Source: Mytilinidion resinicola (lineage: Eukaryota; Ascomycota; Dothideomycetes; Mytilinidiales; Mytilinidiaceae). From it: a DNA stretch of 64,000 nt. Shown here in pieces: positions 1 to 11,784 of the stretch. The stretch's first letter is position 1, and each line of letters begins with the position of its first letter. The notes beneath the pieces are model-generated. The model did no database searches and was not told the origin of the DNA. It saw nothing but the letters and a program-made list of their open reading frames with translations. The stretch covers positions 914,709-978,708 of the forward strand of contig NW_022985446.1 of the NCBI RefSeq assembly GCF_010093595.1, in the 5' to 3' direction. The translations under genes were made by a program, and so were the position numbers.

Positions 1-170
1 TACTGAATAAGCACAGGTTATTACGTGGCAAATGGAGGTGGCAATAAGCGCTAGCAGGGAGCGCTGCTGGCCCGCTCATGTTACCCCCTTGTAATAGCGT
101 GGACCCTTTCTGACAATCACGGAGAATACTCCGACTAAGCGGTGGGAATCGAGTCTCAAGCTTGGCGGCC

Positions 171-706
171 CTACTCGGGCCCCGTCGGGTTCTTTCAGAA
201 TAATCTGTCAGTTAGCCCGTACGTAGTACAGGCCTACAAGCTCAAACGAAATACAGGCTCAACGATAACACCCAACCGCCTATTTCTAGCGCTCCATAAC
301 TACACGTACACTAATAGATATTTAAATTTTCTTCTCTTAAAGTTAGTAAGTATACCTAGAGTGCCGTTTTTAGAAGGAATATATATTACATAAATTATTC
401 CTGTATTAACTAGTAATTTTAGATATCTAGAAAAAAAAGTATACTAAAAATAGTAACAATAATAGAAATACCATTCTATTTATGTAGCCCTTTTAAGATA
501 CAGTAGAACCTATATAAACTTAGAGTATTTTATCTTAAAAAGAGTAATTATTTAGTAGGGTTGTGTGCTTTTAGTAGGGACTAGGATCCGGTTTTTGGTG
601 TGATTTCTGTTTTGTTTGAGCCTGCATTTCGTTTGAGCTCGTAGGCTCGTACTACGTACGGGCTAATCGACAGATTATTCAAAAGAACCCGACGGGGCCC
701 GAGTAG
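171..706. repeat. Inverted-repeat element with AT-rich core
   Basis: A GC-rich arm at about 171-273 recurs in inverted orientation at about 598-706. Both arms contain the motif GGGCCCCGTCGGGTTCTTT and, further in, AGCCCGTACGTAGTAC. Arm differences are mostly C/T or G/A. The roughly 325-bp core (274-597) is very AT-rich and has no long ORF. This fits a non-autonomous transposon or an inverted duplication that has suffered RIP-like mutation. No target-site duplication was recognised, so the class is open. Confidence 0.7.
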
Positions 707-3530
707 TGACGACGACGCCGAAACTGACATTATAGTGTACGTACTAGGGAGCAGCTTGCCGAATCGCACAGCCTGTTAATGTACCGGAGAGCAAGCGTTT
801 TCGGGCATCGTCGGATGTGCGCCCAGCATCGATCGATCAGAGGTGCCTCCCTACGAGACGCCAAAGCATCCGTGGACGCCGAACCGCAAACCCCTGAGTT
901 TCGGTGACATTCAAATCCGAGATGCTGGCATGCTTACCCCACATCCTTGAAATCGAGGGCTGTTTTTGCGTCACACACGTTGTTCGGGATTCCCCTGATC
1001 ATCATATCACAGCAGTTTTATACCTTGGGATTCGCCCGTTATGATGACTTCACCTTCGTCATCCGCTCGCAAGCATTTTCCAAAATCGTGCCCTACCAGG
1101 GAAAAGGCGAAGCTATGTCTCATCCCCTTCCCTGTCAAAGGAACAACAAGCATCAATCCCTCACCCCTCCCCCACGTCTGCCAAGCATGCCCCCCCACTC
1201 GGCCTCGCCGTCATCCAATCGATCTTTTCAATTTTACATGTCGAATCCTGGAGGGAAATGCTCGAACGAGCGTCCTGCATTCCACTGCATTCCCGCACCT
1301 TGTATTGTAGCTTGGCGGCGGAGGGGTTGGGATGTAGGGATTGGGGTGGAGGGGAGGATAATTCTCCGATGTCGGTCTAGCGTGTGCGACGTTGACATCC
1401 CTGGGGCCTGGTCATAATTGCTGGTGAAGGCAGCTCGAATCCTGGGTTTTCCGTGAGGCCACCCACTACTTCGCGTAGACGCGGGAGGAACCACAGGTCA
1501 ACAAGCGTACCATAGCGTCATATGTAAAAGCACCCTTACCTCTGCAAGGCTGAACCAACAGCTTCCGTAGGTTGTGCTCTTCGGACGAGAACGTACGGCA
1601 TGACGATCACCATCCAGAGCACCGAGCGCAGTTCCCTCGAATGACTTTCAGGCCAGCAGCACGCGATTCTGCTTTCTTGTGCGACCACCACCACACGACT
1701 CCTGCACCGCGACCCCACTAATCCAATATGAACATGGGATGTCAGTTGTTGTGAGTAGAGTATCACAAAGCTGTCAGCCCACAACCTGGACCAGATATCA
1801 CCTGACACCACGGGGCCGAGATCCGGCGATCTGAGATCCATCGTATCCAATTTTACTTACCCAAGCAAGGCCCTCGCCTCAGATCTAGGCAGCCCATCGC
1901 TATTCTTGCCGCATTGAATCTTCTTGTTGGCTTTTGAAGAAGGCTAGGCCTTTAGCTTGGAGTGGGGATTGATAGTGTTGCGTATACGGGCCCAAGGCGC
2001 CCAGCCCTACACAGGCTCCGATTCTACGTTCTGCATTGTGCTGTAAAAAGAACTGTCGGTCTATGATGCGACCGTCGCATCGCATAACCTGTCCACACAC
2101 ACACGTGCATGTCCCGTCCCTCCGCTCAGTGTTGCCCGAACCTCGCTCCTTGCATTGGGGCCTGTGCGGAACCAGCATTGAGCAATAGAAGAACCCCGAA
2201 ATGGCCGGTAATTATCCTCTTACCGTACCAACCCCTCCCTCCCTTCCCGCCGCCGTTACGTTGCGTTGGCGTTGTGCTCGCGGGGCAAGTCTTCCAGGGA
2301 ATTGTGAGACATAAGCGCTAGCATCCAGCGGACGAGGCGCGCGTTTAGGCCTGGCGCAACATGTCAGCACCCCATCGGCGGGAGTCAAAGTGAGTAAAAC
2401 GTGCCTAATGTGGATTACTGCGCTCGCGAGGGTTTGGCGGGCGGTGCACGGTTTGAGCGGCACGTGTGAGACATTGGGGTTCGTGATGTGATACAGCTTC
2501 GTAGAACTACTGGTCCTGGATAAAGGTAGGTCCTTTTTATGGCTTATTGATTGCTGGCCAGTATGCAGGTGAGGGGGGGTAGGCGATGATGGCGAGGCTG
2601 TGGATTTGCTCACTGGTTGGCTGGAGCGATCGTCTGTCTTCCTGTTTTGGGGTTGAGCTCGGCATGGCGACATTAACGATGCCTGGGATGCTCACCGGTT
2701 TGGCGATTTGCGCAACAGAACGTGCCGCAAATGTCTCGGAGCGGCACCCGTATTGAGAGCACTAGCGTGCTGAATAAGGCACCAGTATCAGTAAACCACT
2801 GTCGGTTTCTCGTATTGAAGAGCCAAGAGGACGCAATTAGTGGTGCTTCGCGGAATAGAAGAGGAACAAGGCCTTTGACAGCCATCCATTTTAGATTACG
2901 TGATACGAGACGTAAATTGGTAGCGCACTTCGGCGGTGGTAGAGATGTGTGTATGATGTATGTGCGTGCTTTGCTGAGACAAGCACATCAAGAGCTGAGT
3001 GTAGCATCTGTAGAACGAAAACAAGCACGGTCTGTGAAGAGACCACCTCCCCCGCAAACATGACACCAGAGATGCAACAATCCAACCAAAACAGCCATAA
3101 AGCCCAGTGCTGGAACGTGCTCCGAGACAAAGCCAAAACAATCCCGTTCACCCTCGCCAAGAATAAAACAAGTGTACGCCGTCGTGAACGTCATGATGAG
3201 AGATATATGTAGTGCTGTACGGAGAAAAAAGCAATGCGCTGCCGGCGGTCGAGAGCCAGCCAAGGCAGGGGTGATTTGAAATTGACGAATTTTTTTTTGG
3301 CTCGAATCGAGGCATGCAGAACAAGAGAGGCCTAGGCCTCCGGTGAATGGACCCACCGAGAAGAAGCCTGGAAGAAGGAACAAGACCGCCGGCTCCAAAA
3401 AAAAAAAAAAAAGGCCAAATCCAACCTATGGTGAAAATGTCAAGGTTTTGGAGATGAAACAAAGTGCTTAGATCAAATGCTTTGATGAATGAATGCTCGC
3501 TCAATCAATGAATTCGCGATAACCCCCATC
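707..3530. other. Gene-free stretch, no recognised gene
   Basis: Several open frames of 60-156 codons occur on both strands, but none shows a known motif, plausible splice structure or low-complexity bias typical of the real genes here. A run of 16 A residues lies at 3397-3412. The end of the stretch probably holds the 3' untranslated region of the C2H2 gene on the minus strand. I see nothing else. Confidence 0.5.
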
Positions 3531-5753
3531 TCATGACTCGTCGTGGACCTCGTCGATTACGCCCGGCTTCGGAGCCAATGCCAACAGCCCCCCGGCAGAT
3601 GAGCCGCTGAGGGAGCCTACGGATGACACCCTCTCCTTGGGTGGGGGTTCGTCCTTCATGCACGCGTTCTCCAACATGTTGGTCCACTTCCCGCTGGTCC
3701 CGGCATGGCTGTGTTTCAGGTGCTGCCGGAAATGATCGGCGCGGAAGAACTTCTTTGCTTGGTTGCACTCGCCGAACTTGTGCACGTGATTCAAGTGGTC
3801 GGACCGGGCTGGCCAGTCGGCAGGATTGGGGAACTCGTCGCCGCAGTACCCGCACACGTCGGCCAGGGCTGGGCGTGCCGAAGAGGGGTGAAATGCGCCC
3901 TCGACGCTGGACAGCGCAGCGCAGGACCACGAATGGCGCCGTAGATGCAGCGAATTTTGGTGCCGCTCGGCCTCGTTCTTGTTCTTGAAGCGGTTTGAGC
4001 AGTACGCGCAAGTGTACTGCTTTTCAAGCTCGTGGGTTCTGGACATGTCAGCAACACAGCCAAGGGATGACGGGTCTAATGAAGGGCTTACTGCAGCTCC
4101 TCCGCGCTGTCGAACTTTTTGGGCTTCTTGGGGCAGCACTCGCAGATGAAGAGGCCCCCGATGCGCTGGACGCCGCTATTCTGGCGCGAGTGCGAGAGGC
4201 TGGCGTCCGACATGGTGCGGTGGTGCGACTCGTGGTCGGACGGACCTCGCTGGTGTTGCGGTCGAGACAGAGATGCCCGGGGACTGGGGTTGAGCGACCT
4301 GCTAGCCGTAAACGGCGAGACGGCGCCAAACTCTGATTCTACCGAGGGCGAGAGGGCTCCTGGCGACAGACGTTGCTCGCCACCATTATAACTCGTCGCG
4401 CTCGATGCTACCGACAGCCCATACGACGACGCAAACGACCCCGTGCGCTGGCTGAGCGACGACGTCGACGAGAGTGACCCTTGGTTCGCGTGGAAGCGCG
4501 ACACGGGTGAGTTGCGGTTGACCAGCATCTGAGCAGACCGCCGGTGGTACAGATCGTTACCACCTCCCGCGACTGGCCGGTCATCCCGCGCCGCTTCTGA
4601 GGGCGGTGATGACGCCCGCCGCTTGATGCCTGTCTTGGAGCCGGGGTACTCGTCGGACCCTGCAGGGCTGCGGTCGTTGATGTTCAGGTCGCGCAGACCG
4701 CTGTCTTCCATGCCAAATTCCTGCTCTGAGAAAACACTGACGTCGAAGCTCTGGTGCCTGGGATGGGCTGATACGCTCTCTTCCACGGTCGAGGGAGTCG
4801 ACAGACTGCAGTACCGCCGTGGATGGGCACTATCGTAGCTGGGGTCGAATCCTGGACTGCGGAATCCCGAATGCCCAGGCGACACTCCTCCTGACGGCGT
4901 CCACCGGGATATGGGTGATTCGAGCGACGAGTACAGCCGGTCGGGCACCGAGAGGGGCTTCAATTGCCCGTTGAGTTTGTTCAGAGTATTGTGGGGGACC
5001 GTTGAGTTTTCTTGCGCGCTAGAGGAGAACAGGCCAGCGTTGGATGTTCTTGTAGGAGTATTTGGGCCGCCGATCTTGGACAGGAGTTGTTTGTCGTATG
5101 CGTGGGACGAGTTCTGGAGAGTCTGCTTGCCAAGCTGGCTTTCGCTGGTGAATCTGCGGGTCATGGACATGTTAGCGTTCATGTTGCAGTCTGGAGTACT
5201 ACGAGGCGGAGAGCCACGCCTCGTGCGCGTGCCAGTGGCGACTCCTGGAAGCCCACGGAGAGGCAGGGAACGCATACCGGTGGTTTCCCAACGCTGGGCG
5301 TGCTGGACCGCGGTCCTCGTCACTGCGATCCGAGCCGTCGGTGTTCATGTCCACGTCAAAGGACCGCGACGACGCACTCTCGCGCCGGGCATGGCCGTGT
5401 GCATAGCGGTCGCCATCCGCCCTGTGATGCTGCACCCGACCAATGCCGCCTCCACCGCCCAGCAGACTCGACCCAGGCTTCACCGAGGCGGACGATCTCC
5501 CGAAGCCTGCGCCGTTGGGACTGTGGGTATTGCCCCACTGCCAGCCCGGGTCTTGGCCCTCGGCGAGCTCGCCAATGTAACGTGGAGGAGGTAAGGGCGG
5601 CGGCGGGCTCTCACGAGCATTTGGTATGGCCATGGGGACTCCTGGGGCGGCGTAGGAAGAGCGGCGCGGTAGCGAGTACCGATTGTGGTGCGGTGCCGAG
5701 TCATATACGCGGATAGACGGCGTCGACGTCGCGTGCGACATGGCTGCGAGCAA
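3531..5753 (-). CDS. C2H2 zinc-finger protein, probable transcription factor
   Basis: Three exons on the minus strand: 5753-5278, 5153-4092 and 4038-3531, giving 681 aa. Intron 1 has donor GTATGC and a GCTAAC branch point just before its CCGCAG acceptor. Intron 2 is GTAAGC...CCAG. The first two-thirds is a disordered Ser/Pro/Arg-rich region, with an acidic patch around NTDGSDRSDEDRG. The last third has cysteine/histidine clusters: FICECCPKKPKKF...H, then YTCAYCSNRFKNKNEAERHQ...H, then VCGYCGDEFPNPADWPARSDH...H, then a divergent FRADHFRQHLKHSH. The middle unit has the canonical CX2C...HX4H spacing. Fungal proteins of this layout are annotated as C2H2 regulators, but I do not recognise a characterised orthologue. 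A second ATG four codons in could be the true start. The gene is divergent from yvh1 across 2.6 kb. Confidence 0.85.
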
Positions 5754-8326
5754 CAGGGGCTTTTATGGTTGCCACCAGCTGAAGTTTGTGAGCGGGCCCA
5801 ATGTGGCAATACTAATCCACGGCGATTCGACGCTTCAGCGCTTAAGGGACGGCAAACGCAGCCACGCAGCCACGGGGGGCCCGAAGCAGCACGCAAAGAG
5901 GCCGCGAGCCGCCAGGTGGGTCGGGCAGCGGGATGCGGGTGGGCGAGCCTCAGGGATGAGGGCAGCGGAGGGTGGTGTGGACGGCGAGGCGAGGCGGGCT
6001 GGAGGCGTTGGGTTCGTGATACCGGGGACTGGAGGGCGGGAGATTAGCGGACTTTTGGAGTTCGGCCTCAGCCCTACGAGGCTGGACAGTGCCGGCTGGG
6101 CCGCACAGCCACGCCGCGGAGCTATGACGAGCTACGCCTAGGACAGAAGGCCTCGAGGAGTCTGGAGTGCGCGGGTAGCGCGCTCGCTGTGCGTTCACTG
6201 CAGTGGCCACGGCGCATGGGAAAGACGCCGGCCATTCGAAGGAGCCCGGGGACGGAGAGAGGGCTGCGATGCTGCTGCTGGCCGCGAGCAGTGCGGGTCC
6301 GGGTCTGCGAGGTGAGAGGCTCAGAGCAGAGACAGGGGAGAGACAGCCGCCGTCACGGAGACAAGGCGAGGCGCATAGGCAACAAGACAGCAACAGACAG
6401 CACAAGACAAGGGCGGCGAGAGGGGCGTCCGATGCGTTCAAGAGAGCGGTGCTGCGTCCAACGGGTACATATTCATACGAGGGGACCGCCATAAGCTCGC
6501 CTTTCCGCCAAAGGCTGCTCCGTGCCCATCGCCTGGGGGTCTGCCAGCCGCTGAACGGCGCGGATTGGCCCTCTCTGCGCACCGAACGCGCTGGAGGGCG
6601 GCAGGGGAGGGGCCTTGGTATGCAGGCCTCTCCTCGAGCTTTCCAGAAGACGTGCAGGGCCAGCGAATGCTGTCGAGTCAACGGCCACCTCCCGGCAGCA
6701 GCAGCATCTCCAGCAGAGGATGCATCCAGCACTTCATCCGCGCAGGGCCCCGGCCACCCGCCAGAGGGCTGTTTCAAGATGACGGCGAGCGTTCCCGGCA
6801 GCGTGGGACCTCAGTACTGTCAGCCTGGCCTCATCTCGGGGCTCCAGCGCGCCCGCTCATCCGCTGCTGCAGCCCGTCTGCGAGCACGGCCAAGCCCACG
6901 GACTGCCCAGGTGCGCGCGCGCGCGCTCCAACGCTGTGTGGGGACACGGCGACAGGCTTGTGGGTCGACGACAGCGACGACAGTGGAGCGCCGGCGAGAC
7001 GTCTCGGGCGGCACAGCTTCTGGGTGGCAACGGCATGCAACGACGGCTTCGTGAAGACGGCGACGCAGTGCACGAGACGGGCCGTGGCCAGCAGAAGCTG
7101 CTGCAAAGCTGAGGGACAACGCGGTGAGGACTGATGCACCAAGCTCGCTGAGGTGCATGCGAGGACGGCCTGACGATTGCTAGCGCCAACGACTCAGGGT
7201 CCCCCAAGGCTCTAGCGACTTCTTCAGCCTTACAGGCGTTACTGGCGGCCGATATCAAAAGCGTCGGCTCGTGGACCGTGGGATTCGATGCCTTCGCTCC
7301 AGTTGCCAGCCTCGACGCCGACCACAACGCCGTTCTTGTGCAACACCACCTCCAGCGCCCCCTCCCCTCGCACGCTGATCGCTGGATCGACGCCGCTGGA
7401 TCGTCTCAGACGTTGTTGGCGCTGTCCGCGGGCGAACAGCGGTGGCGGTGCCCCAGCCGGTGCTTCGTGCTACTCGTCCTAGCGACAGCCCTGCTCTGCA
7501 TTCAGGCTCTGGCCACGATGCTGACCATCTCTTAACAGTTCGATAAAACAAAGTAGGATAGACATAGGATCAACGCACAAAGCCCTACGCCAGCGGGAGA
7601 AGCCGGCTTTGCTGCGATCTCGTTCTCCTCTTTCGGGCATGGGGTCACAGGTTCCCCAGACGTGCCGCAAGTGACGCCGGCCGACCAGGTTGGCCAGGGA
7701 TGCAACGGTGAGATAGATTGACGGCCACACTCACCAACCGCGATGCAGCCCTCTTGTTGAATGTGACACGGCTGCGGGCGTGACGTTCGCCCACTTCGCA
7801 TTGCGAACGTGAGCGCGGCCAGCGGCTCTCGTCATGACAACTGAGACAGAAAAGCGGACACCGCAAGCTGAAAACAAGCAAGGAGATCCCGACATCAGAG
7901 TGCTTCGGTGCACGGGAGCTGGCGCCCTGAGCCGTCTGTGGCGCGCTCAGATCCTCAGCCCTATCACGGCCTGATCGGCTTCCTGGTCGGCTGCGTGCCG
8001 CAGAGGCACCGCACCGGGCGCCGAACCGCACGCTCCCGCCAGGCATTTCTCACTGTTTCGGTGCCTCTGCCGTCTCCACGCTACTGTACAATTGCCGGCG
8101 CGGGAGGCCAGGGCAGACGTTGCGGTGTGGAAATTCGCCTGTGAGCGCCAAAGCGGGCGTCTCATCCGCGGTCCAGAGATTACGGCTTGGACGCCCACAA
8201 AAAGGGCCTCGGCCAATGTTAGCCAGCGAAAAACGCTGATTCACCAGTCGACGTCTGTCCATCATCGTAGGTCGCCCGCCGGAGTCTCACCATCTAGAGT
8301 GCGCAATACTGCAATCTCCGACTGCG
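5754..8326. other. Long GC-rich divergent intergenic region
   Basis: This 2.6-kb interval separates the starts of the minus-strand C2H2 gene and plus-strand YVH1. It is GC-rich, so chance open frames of over 250 codons appear on both strands (for example about 6203-7054 + and 5950-6777 -). Their translations are Arg/Ala/Pro-rich, overlap one another and carry no motif, so I do not call them genes. A (CG)n-like run lies near 6911-6926. Long leaders and promoters are common for fungal regulators, which is the most likely content. Confidence 0.5.
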
Positions 8327-9785
8327 ATGGCCCTGCTCGACAGAGTCCCCGGCGATTCAAAGCTCTACATTGGCGGGTGCGTGACTAACCTTCACTGGGC
8401 CATCATGCCCGCCCTCCACACAAGCCTCACAAACCCATCACTGACGCGTCCACGATCCCTATAGGCTGTTCACCCTCCGCCGCCGGGATGCACTGGAAGA
8501 AGCCGGCGTTACTCACGTCCTATCGGTGCTGCGATTGCCGCTCGATCAGCGGCTCTTCGTGCCGTTCAAGCACATGGTCGTCGAGGTGGACGACGTCGAG
8601 GATGAGAACCTGCTGGAGCACTTCCCGGCCACCAACCAATTCATCAAGGAGGGCCTTGACGCCGGTGGCGGCGTCCTTGTGCACTGGTAAGTCCGCACCC
8701 TGGTGCAGCTGAGCGCCGCATGTCCAACTATTGATCGCCACCCCGGACTTCTCTTCTTGGCAATATCGCCATCCTCAACTTAGAAGCAACAAGCTGTCAT
8801 TGTGTCATCCCGCACTATGCATGCAAGCCCCTTTCCTGCGTCTTGTCTTGTTTCCCTGCTCGCCGTTTTGTTTTGCTTGCATATTTCTGTGCTCAAGCTG
8901 GACATCCTTTCGTCTAACTTCTTGGTTTTCACATGCTTGAAATCCTCGTTCACACCGCTCGTTTGCCACTGCAGAGTCGTTTGCCACTATTTTCAAGATG
9001 CCAACATTCATTTCCTTTCTAGTGCCATGGGCAAATCCCGGTCTGCAACGTGTGTCATCGCCTACCTGATGCAACAACACAATATTTCCGCCGAAGAAGC
9101 TTTATCCCACCTACGGAAAGCACGCCCTATTTGTGAGCCGAATTCGGGATTCATGAGCCAATTGGAGCTCTACGGGAGCATGAGCACCCCTCAAAATGTT
9201 GAGGAGTCACCAGCATACCAACGTTGGGTATTTCAACGAGAGGTTGAGCTGTCCCGGGCGTGTGGACAAGCCCCTGATGCTGAGAAGATCAGGTTTGAAG
9301 ATGAGCATGCTTCTCAAGACTCCGTCGACTATGAGCTACGCTGTCGCAAGTGCAGGTAGGACTACATTCCCAGCCACGATGCATTCCACATCAAATCACA
9401 GGTCATTCTTACTATATCTAGGCGAACACTGGCGACATCTCAATACCTCACCCAGCATGCGTCTGCATCCTCAAACTCGGACCCGTCCAAAGCTCGCTCA
9501 TGTGCACATTACTTCCTAGATCCACTCTCATGGATGCGTCCAGAACTGGAACAAGGCAAGGTAGATGGACGCCTTGAATGCCCCAAATGCCACACCAACG
9601 TGGGCAAGTACGCGTGGCAAGGCATGCAATGCAGTTGTAGCGAGTGGATCTTACCCGCCATCAGCCTGTCGAAGAGCCGAATCGACGAGGTGAAACCACA
9701 ATCATCTGCTGCTACCGGCATACGACGACCTCCAGGATCAACCAGCATGCCACCACGCCGAGGCCCGTCGAAGGAGAGCTTGTAG
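8327..9785 (+). CDS. YVH1: Yvh1-type dual-specificity phosphatase (DUSP12 family)
   Basis: Four exons: 8327-8376, 8465-8686, 9023-9355 and 9422-9785, encoding 322 aa. The N-terminal dual-specificity phosphatase domain starts with KLYIGGLFTLRRRDAL and ends in the signature HCAMGKSRSAT, with catalytic Cys91 and its arginine split over the exon 2/3 junction. After a helical linker comes the C-terminal zinc-binding domain diagnostic of Yvh1: CRKC, CAHYFLDPLSWM, then CPKCHTNVGKYAWQGMQCSC. In yeast and humans this protein releases Mrt4 from pre-60S ribosomes through the zinc domain, and phosphatase activity is dispensable for that. Both activities look intact. The second intron (336 nt) is unusually long for the window. 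The start gives the exact family N-terminus. Confidence 0.95.
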
Positions 9786-10423
9786 GACTGCAAGGCAAAG
9801 TATAGAGTAAAGTTTGCGATTAGCGCGATACCAGTCTCGACGCTGGCCTGACAGTCTCTAGTCTTACCGCGTCAAAAGGCCTGGATGGATCTTGGATTCG
9901 AGTTCGTTTATCGAATGCTTCTCCGAGCCAGGCTAATTGACCTCGCAGTCATGTCCTCTCCGGAAGTCGGGGTCCCATCTGGGCGGTTTCATCAGGTAAC
10001 TGCTGACGTCAGCCTTCAGTTCGCATGTAGGAGCAACCGAACCCATCACTAGCACACGATTGCGGGGCGCCTTGCGAGAATCAACTCAGATTTTCCCCGA
10101 TCCGGAAGCTTTGTTCATATCGACTCATTGTCGTATCCTACTAGCGCTCTTAGTAGTGTAAAATCGCAACATAGAACCCAGAAAGGAATAGAGGGCGATG
10201 GATATTCATAAAGCACCAGTATACTCAATGATCATCTTTTATCAAGCTCGACCACCTCTTTCCATTAGATGACATCTCGCGATCTAGCAAGCTGAAAAGA
10301 GCAAATGCTCAAATAATCGTCCGAAATTAGACCGTCAAGGCCTTCGACTGGGAGTATATCGTCACAGACCTAACGTCATCCTACTAACAACGTCCCGATA
10401 TATCATTATACACCATCTATCTA

Positions 10424-10501
10424 TTAGCCACACTACACGAATCCTTCGGGCTTTTGCTCGTACGTTATAATCCCGAAGGGCCGTTCGTGTCGTGTGGCTG
10501 A
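10424..10501. repeat. Imperfect hairpin
   Basis: The left arm 10424-10450 (TTAGCCACACTACACGAAT then CCTTCGGG) pairs with the right arm 10472-10501, leaving a 21-nt loop. The match is roughly 25 bp with two or three mismatches and a small bulge. It lies about 175 bp before a TA-flanked MITE and could be a remnant of another small element. Confidence 0.6.
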
Positions 10502-10676
10502 GTCAAGTAATTATCCACAATAGAAACGACGCAGTTCGTGAAACTCCCTAGAACGGGAAAGGGCGTAAGACCCCTCTATACTCAAGATCTTACATGCGCG
10601 TGAGTGGTCCACCCGTGTGCTGTTTCAGCCTCTAGTCGGCTAGTCATTCAGCGATCTTCGACCATACGCGCGGCTA

Positions 10677-10821
10677 CAAGGGGGTCGCCTGAGCGGGCCA
10701 CCCGCCCTCCCTGCAACTTTTGGTGGCGTTATAGTAATCATCTACGAACAGAGTATGGATACTACTATAATGCCACCAAAAGTTGCAGGGAGGGCGGGTG
10801 GCCCCTCAGGCGACCCCCTTG
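10677..10821. mobile_element. TA-flanked foldback MITE (Tc1/mariner-like)
   Basis: The 145-bp element is almost entirely palindromic. The left arm 10677-10736 begins CAAGGGGGTCGCCTGAG. The right arm 10763-10821 is its reverse complement with one gap and one G/A difference, around a 26-nt spacer. It is bounded by TA on each side (10675-10676 and 10822-10823), the target duplication used by Tc1/mariner/pogo elements. No transposase is encoded, so it would be mobilised in trans. The near-identical arms point to recent insertion or a strong hairpin. Confidence 0.75.
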
Positions 10822-11784
10822 TAAGTATTTTGCTCGCCGGGTTTCTTTTGAGAAAGGCTAAAATCAGCCTGATGAATGCTCAACGTTTAGAACCTTTGTG
10901 GGTATTTCATGAAAGAATAATAAACCATCAAGTTCCGATTCTGTGCAATTGTATCCAAATGTCCGAATGCAGCGCACTACTGCATGATAATTGGAATTCC
11001 CAGATACTGTTTTACCCCAGACGACCCGTACTCTCGGAGCCCCGCACGATAGCGATTTCCCAGAACCTACAGTTGCCCTTCAACGAACTCGAGAACTGAC
11101 GTCGATCGTGATCGCCCACGAGACCGCATCAAGATAAGGATCCAGCCCTTGCCTATGGGTCCAACTCTGCAGGTTGCCTAGCCGCTAACGAGTTAACCTA
11201 CATTCCTACCTGTCTACTGTAGGCAAGGTCAAGGTGATTGAGATGCAGAAGAATATGCGGGTCGGCCGCTCCGGATATAAGACAATGATAACATTATCTT
11301 GGAATATATATAGATCGCCATATTTGCACTCAGGGAATATAGAGAGTCATCGTGAGCTACATAGAAGAATCACTCACTACAAAACAAAAGGGTTGCGAAG
11401 GGCTGCAAAGGTTCCGAGCATGTTCAAGTCATATGTTCACGTGACTGCGGGAAGGGCTGAGAAGCTCGGTCCAAGTCGCCAAAACTTCCAGGTCGCATAC
11501 GATGCGTCACGAGAAACGACAAACACCATCAAGAAGCTCAGTTCGACATGACTGTACGTGCTTATGAGCTCTAGGTATCTACAAATAGGCCATAGTGCGA
11601 CGCTGCGTGCCTCTCGCACTCATCGATCTCTTTCAACTCAAGCATTTGCATCTCCTTGCTTCGAAGTCAACGTTTCCTGTGGTACGCAATGTTAGAAGTG
11701 AGACCGTAGTGAATGAGCGCTTACACCTCTCGAGAACCGCAAATCCCTTCCAAATCTATCAATCCCCCGTTTTCAACTTTCAGA

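Larger units (their letters stand above)
9786..11784. other. Intergenic region with two foldback repeats
   Basis: No gene is recognisable between YVH1 and the TatD gene. The region contains the hairpin at 10424-10501 and the MITE at 10677-10821, listed separately. Chance frames at about 10604-11099 run through the MITE and are rejected. The segment 11220-11780 probably includes the promoter and leader of the TatD gene. Confidence 0.5.

Noticed and set aside
5950..7054. Overlapping frames of 275 (minus) and 283 (plus) codons
   Set aside because: They overlap antisense to each other, are low-complexity and lack any family motif or splice logic.
10604..11099. Frames of 85 and 114 codons upstream of the TatD gene
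   Set aside because: They run through the palindromic MITE and do not resemble a protein.
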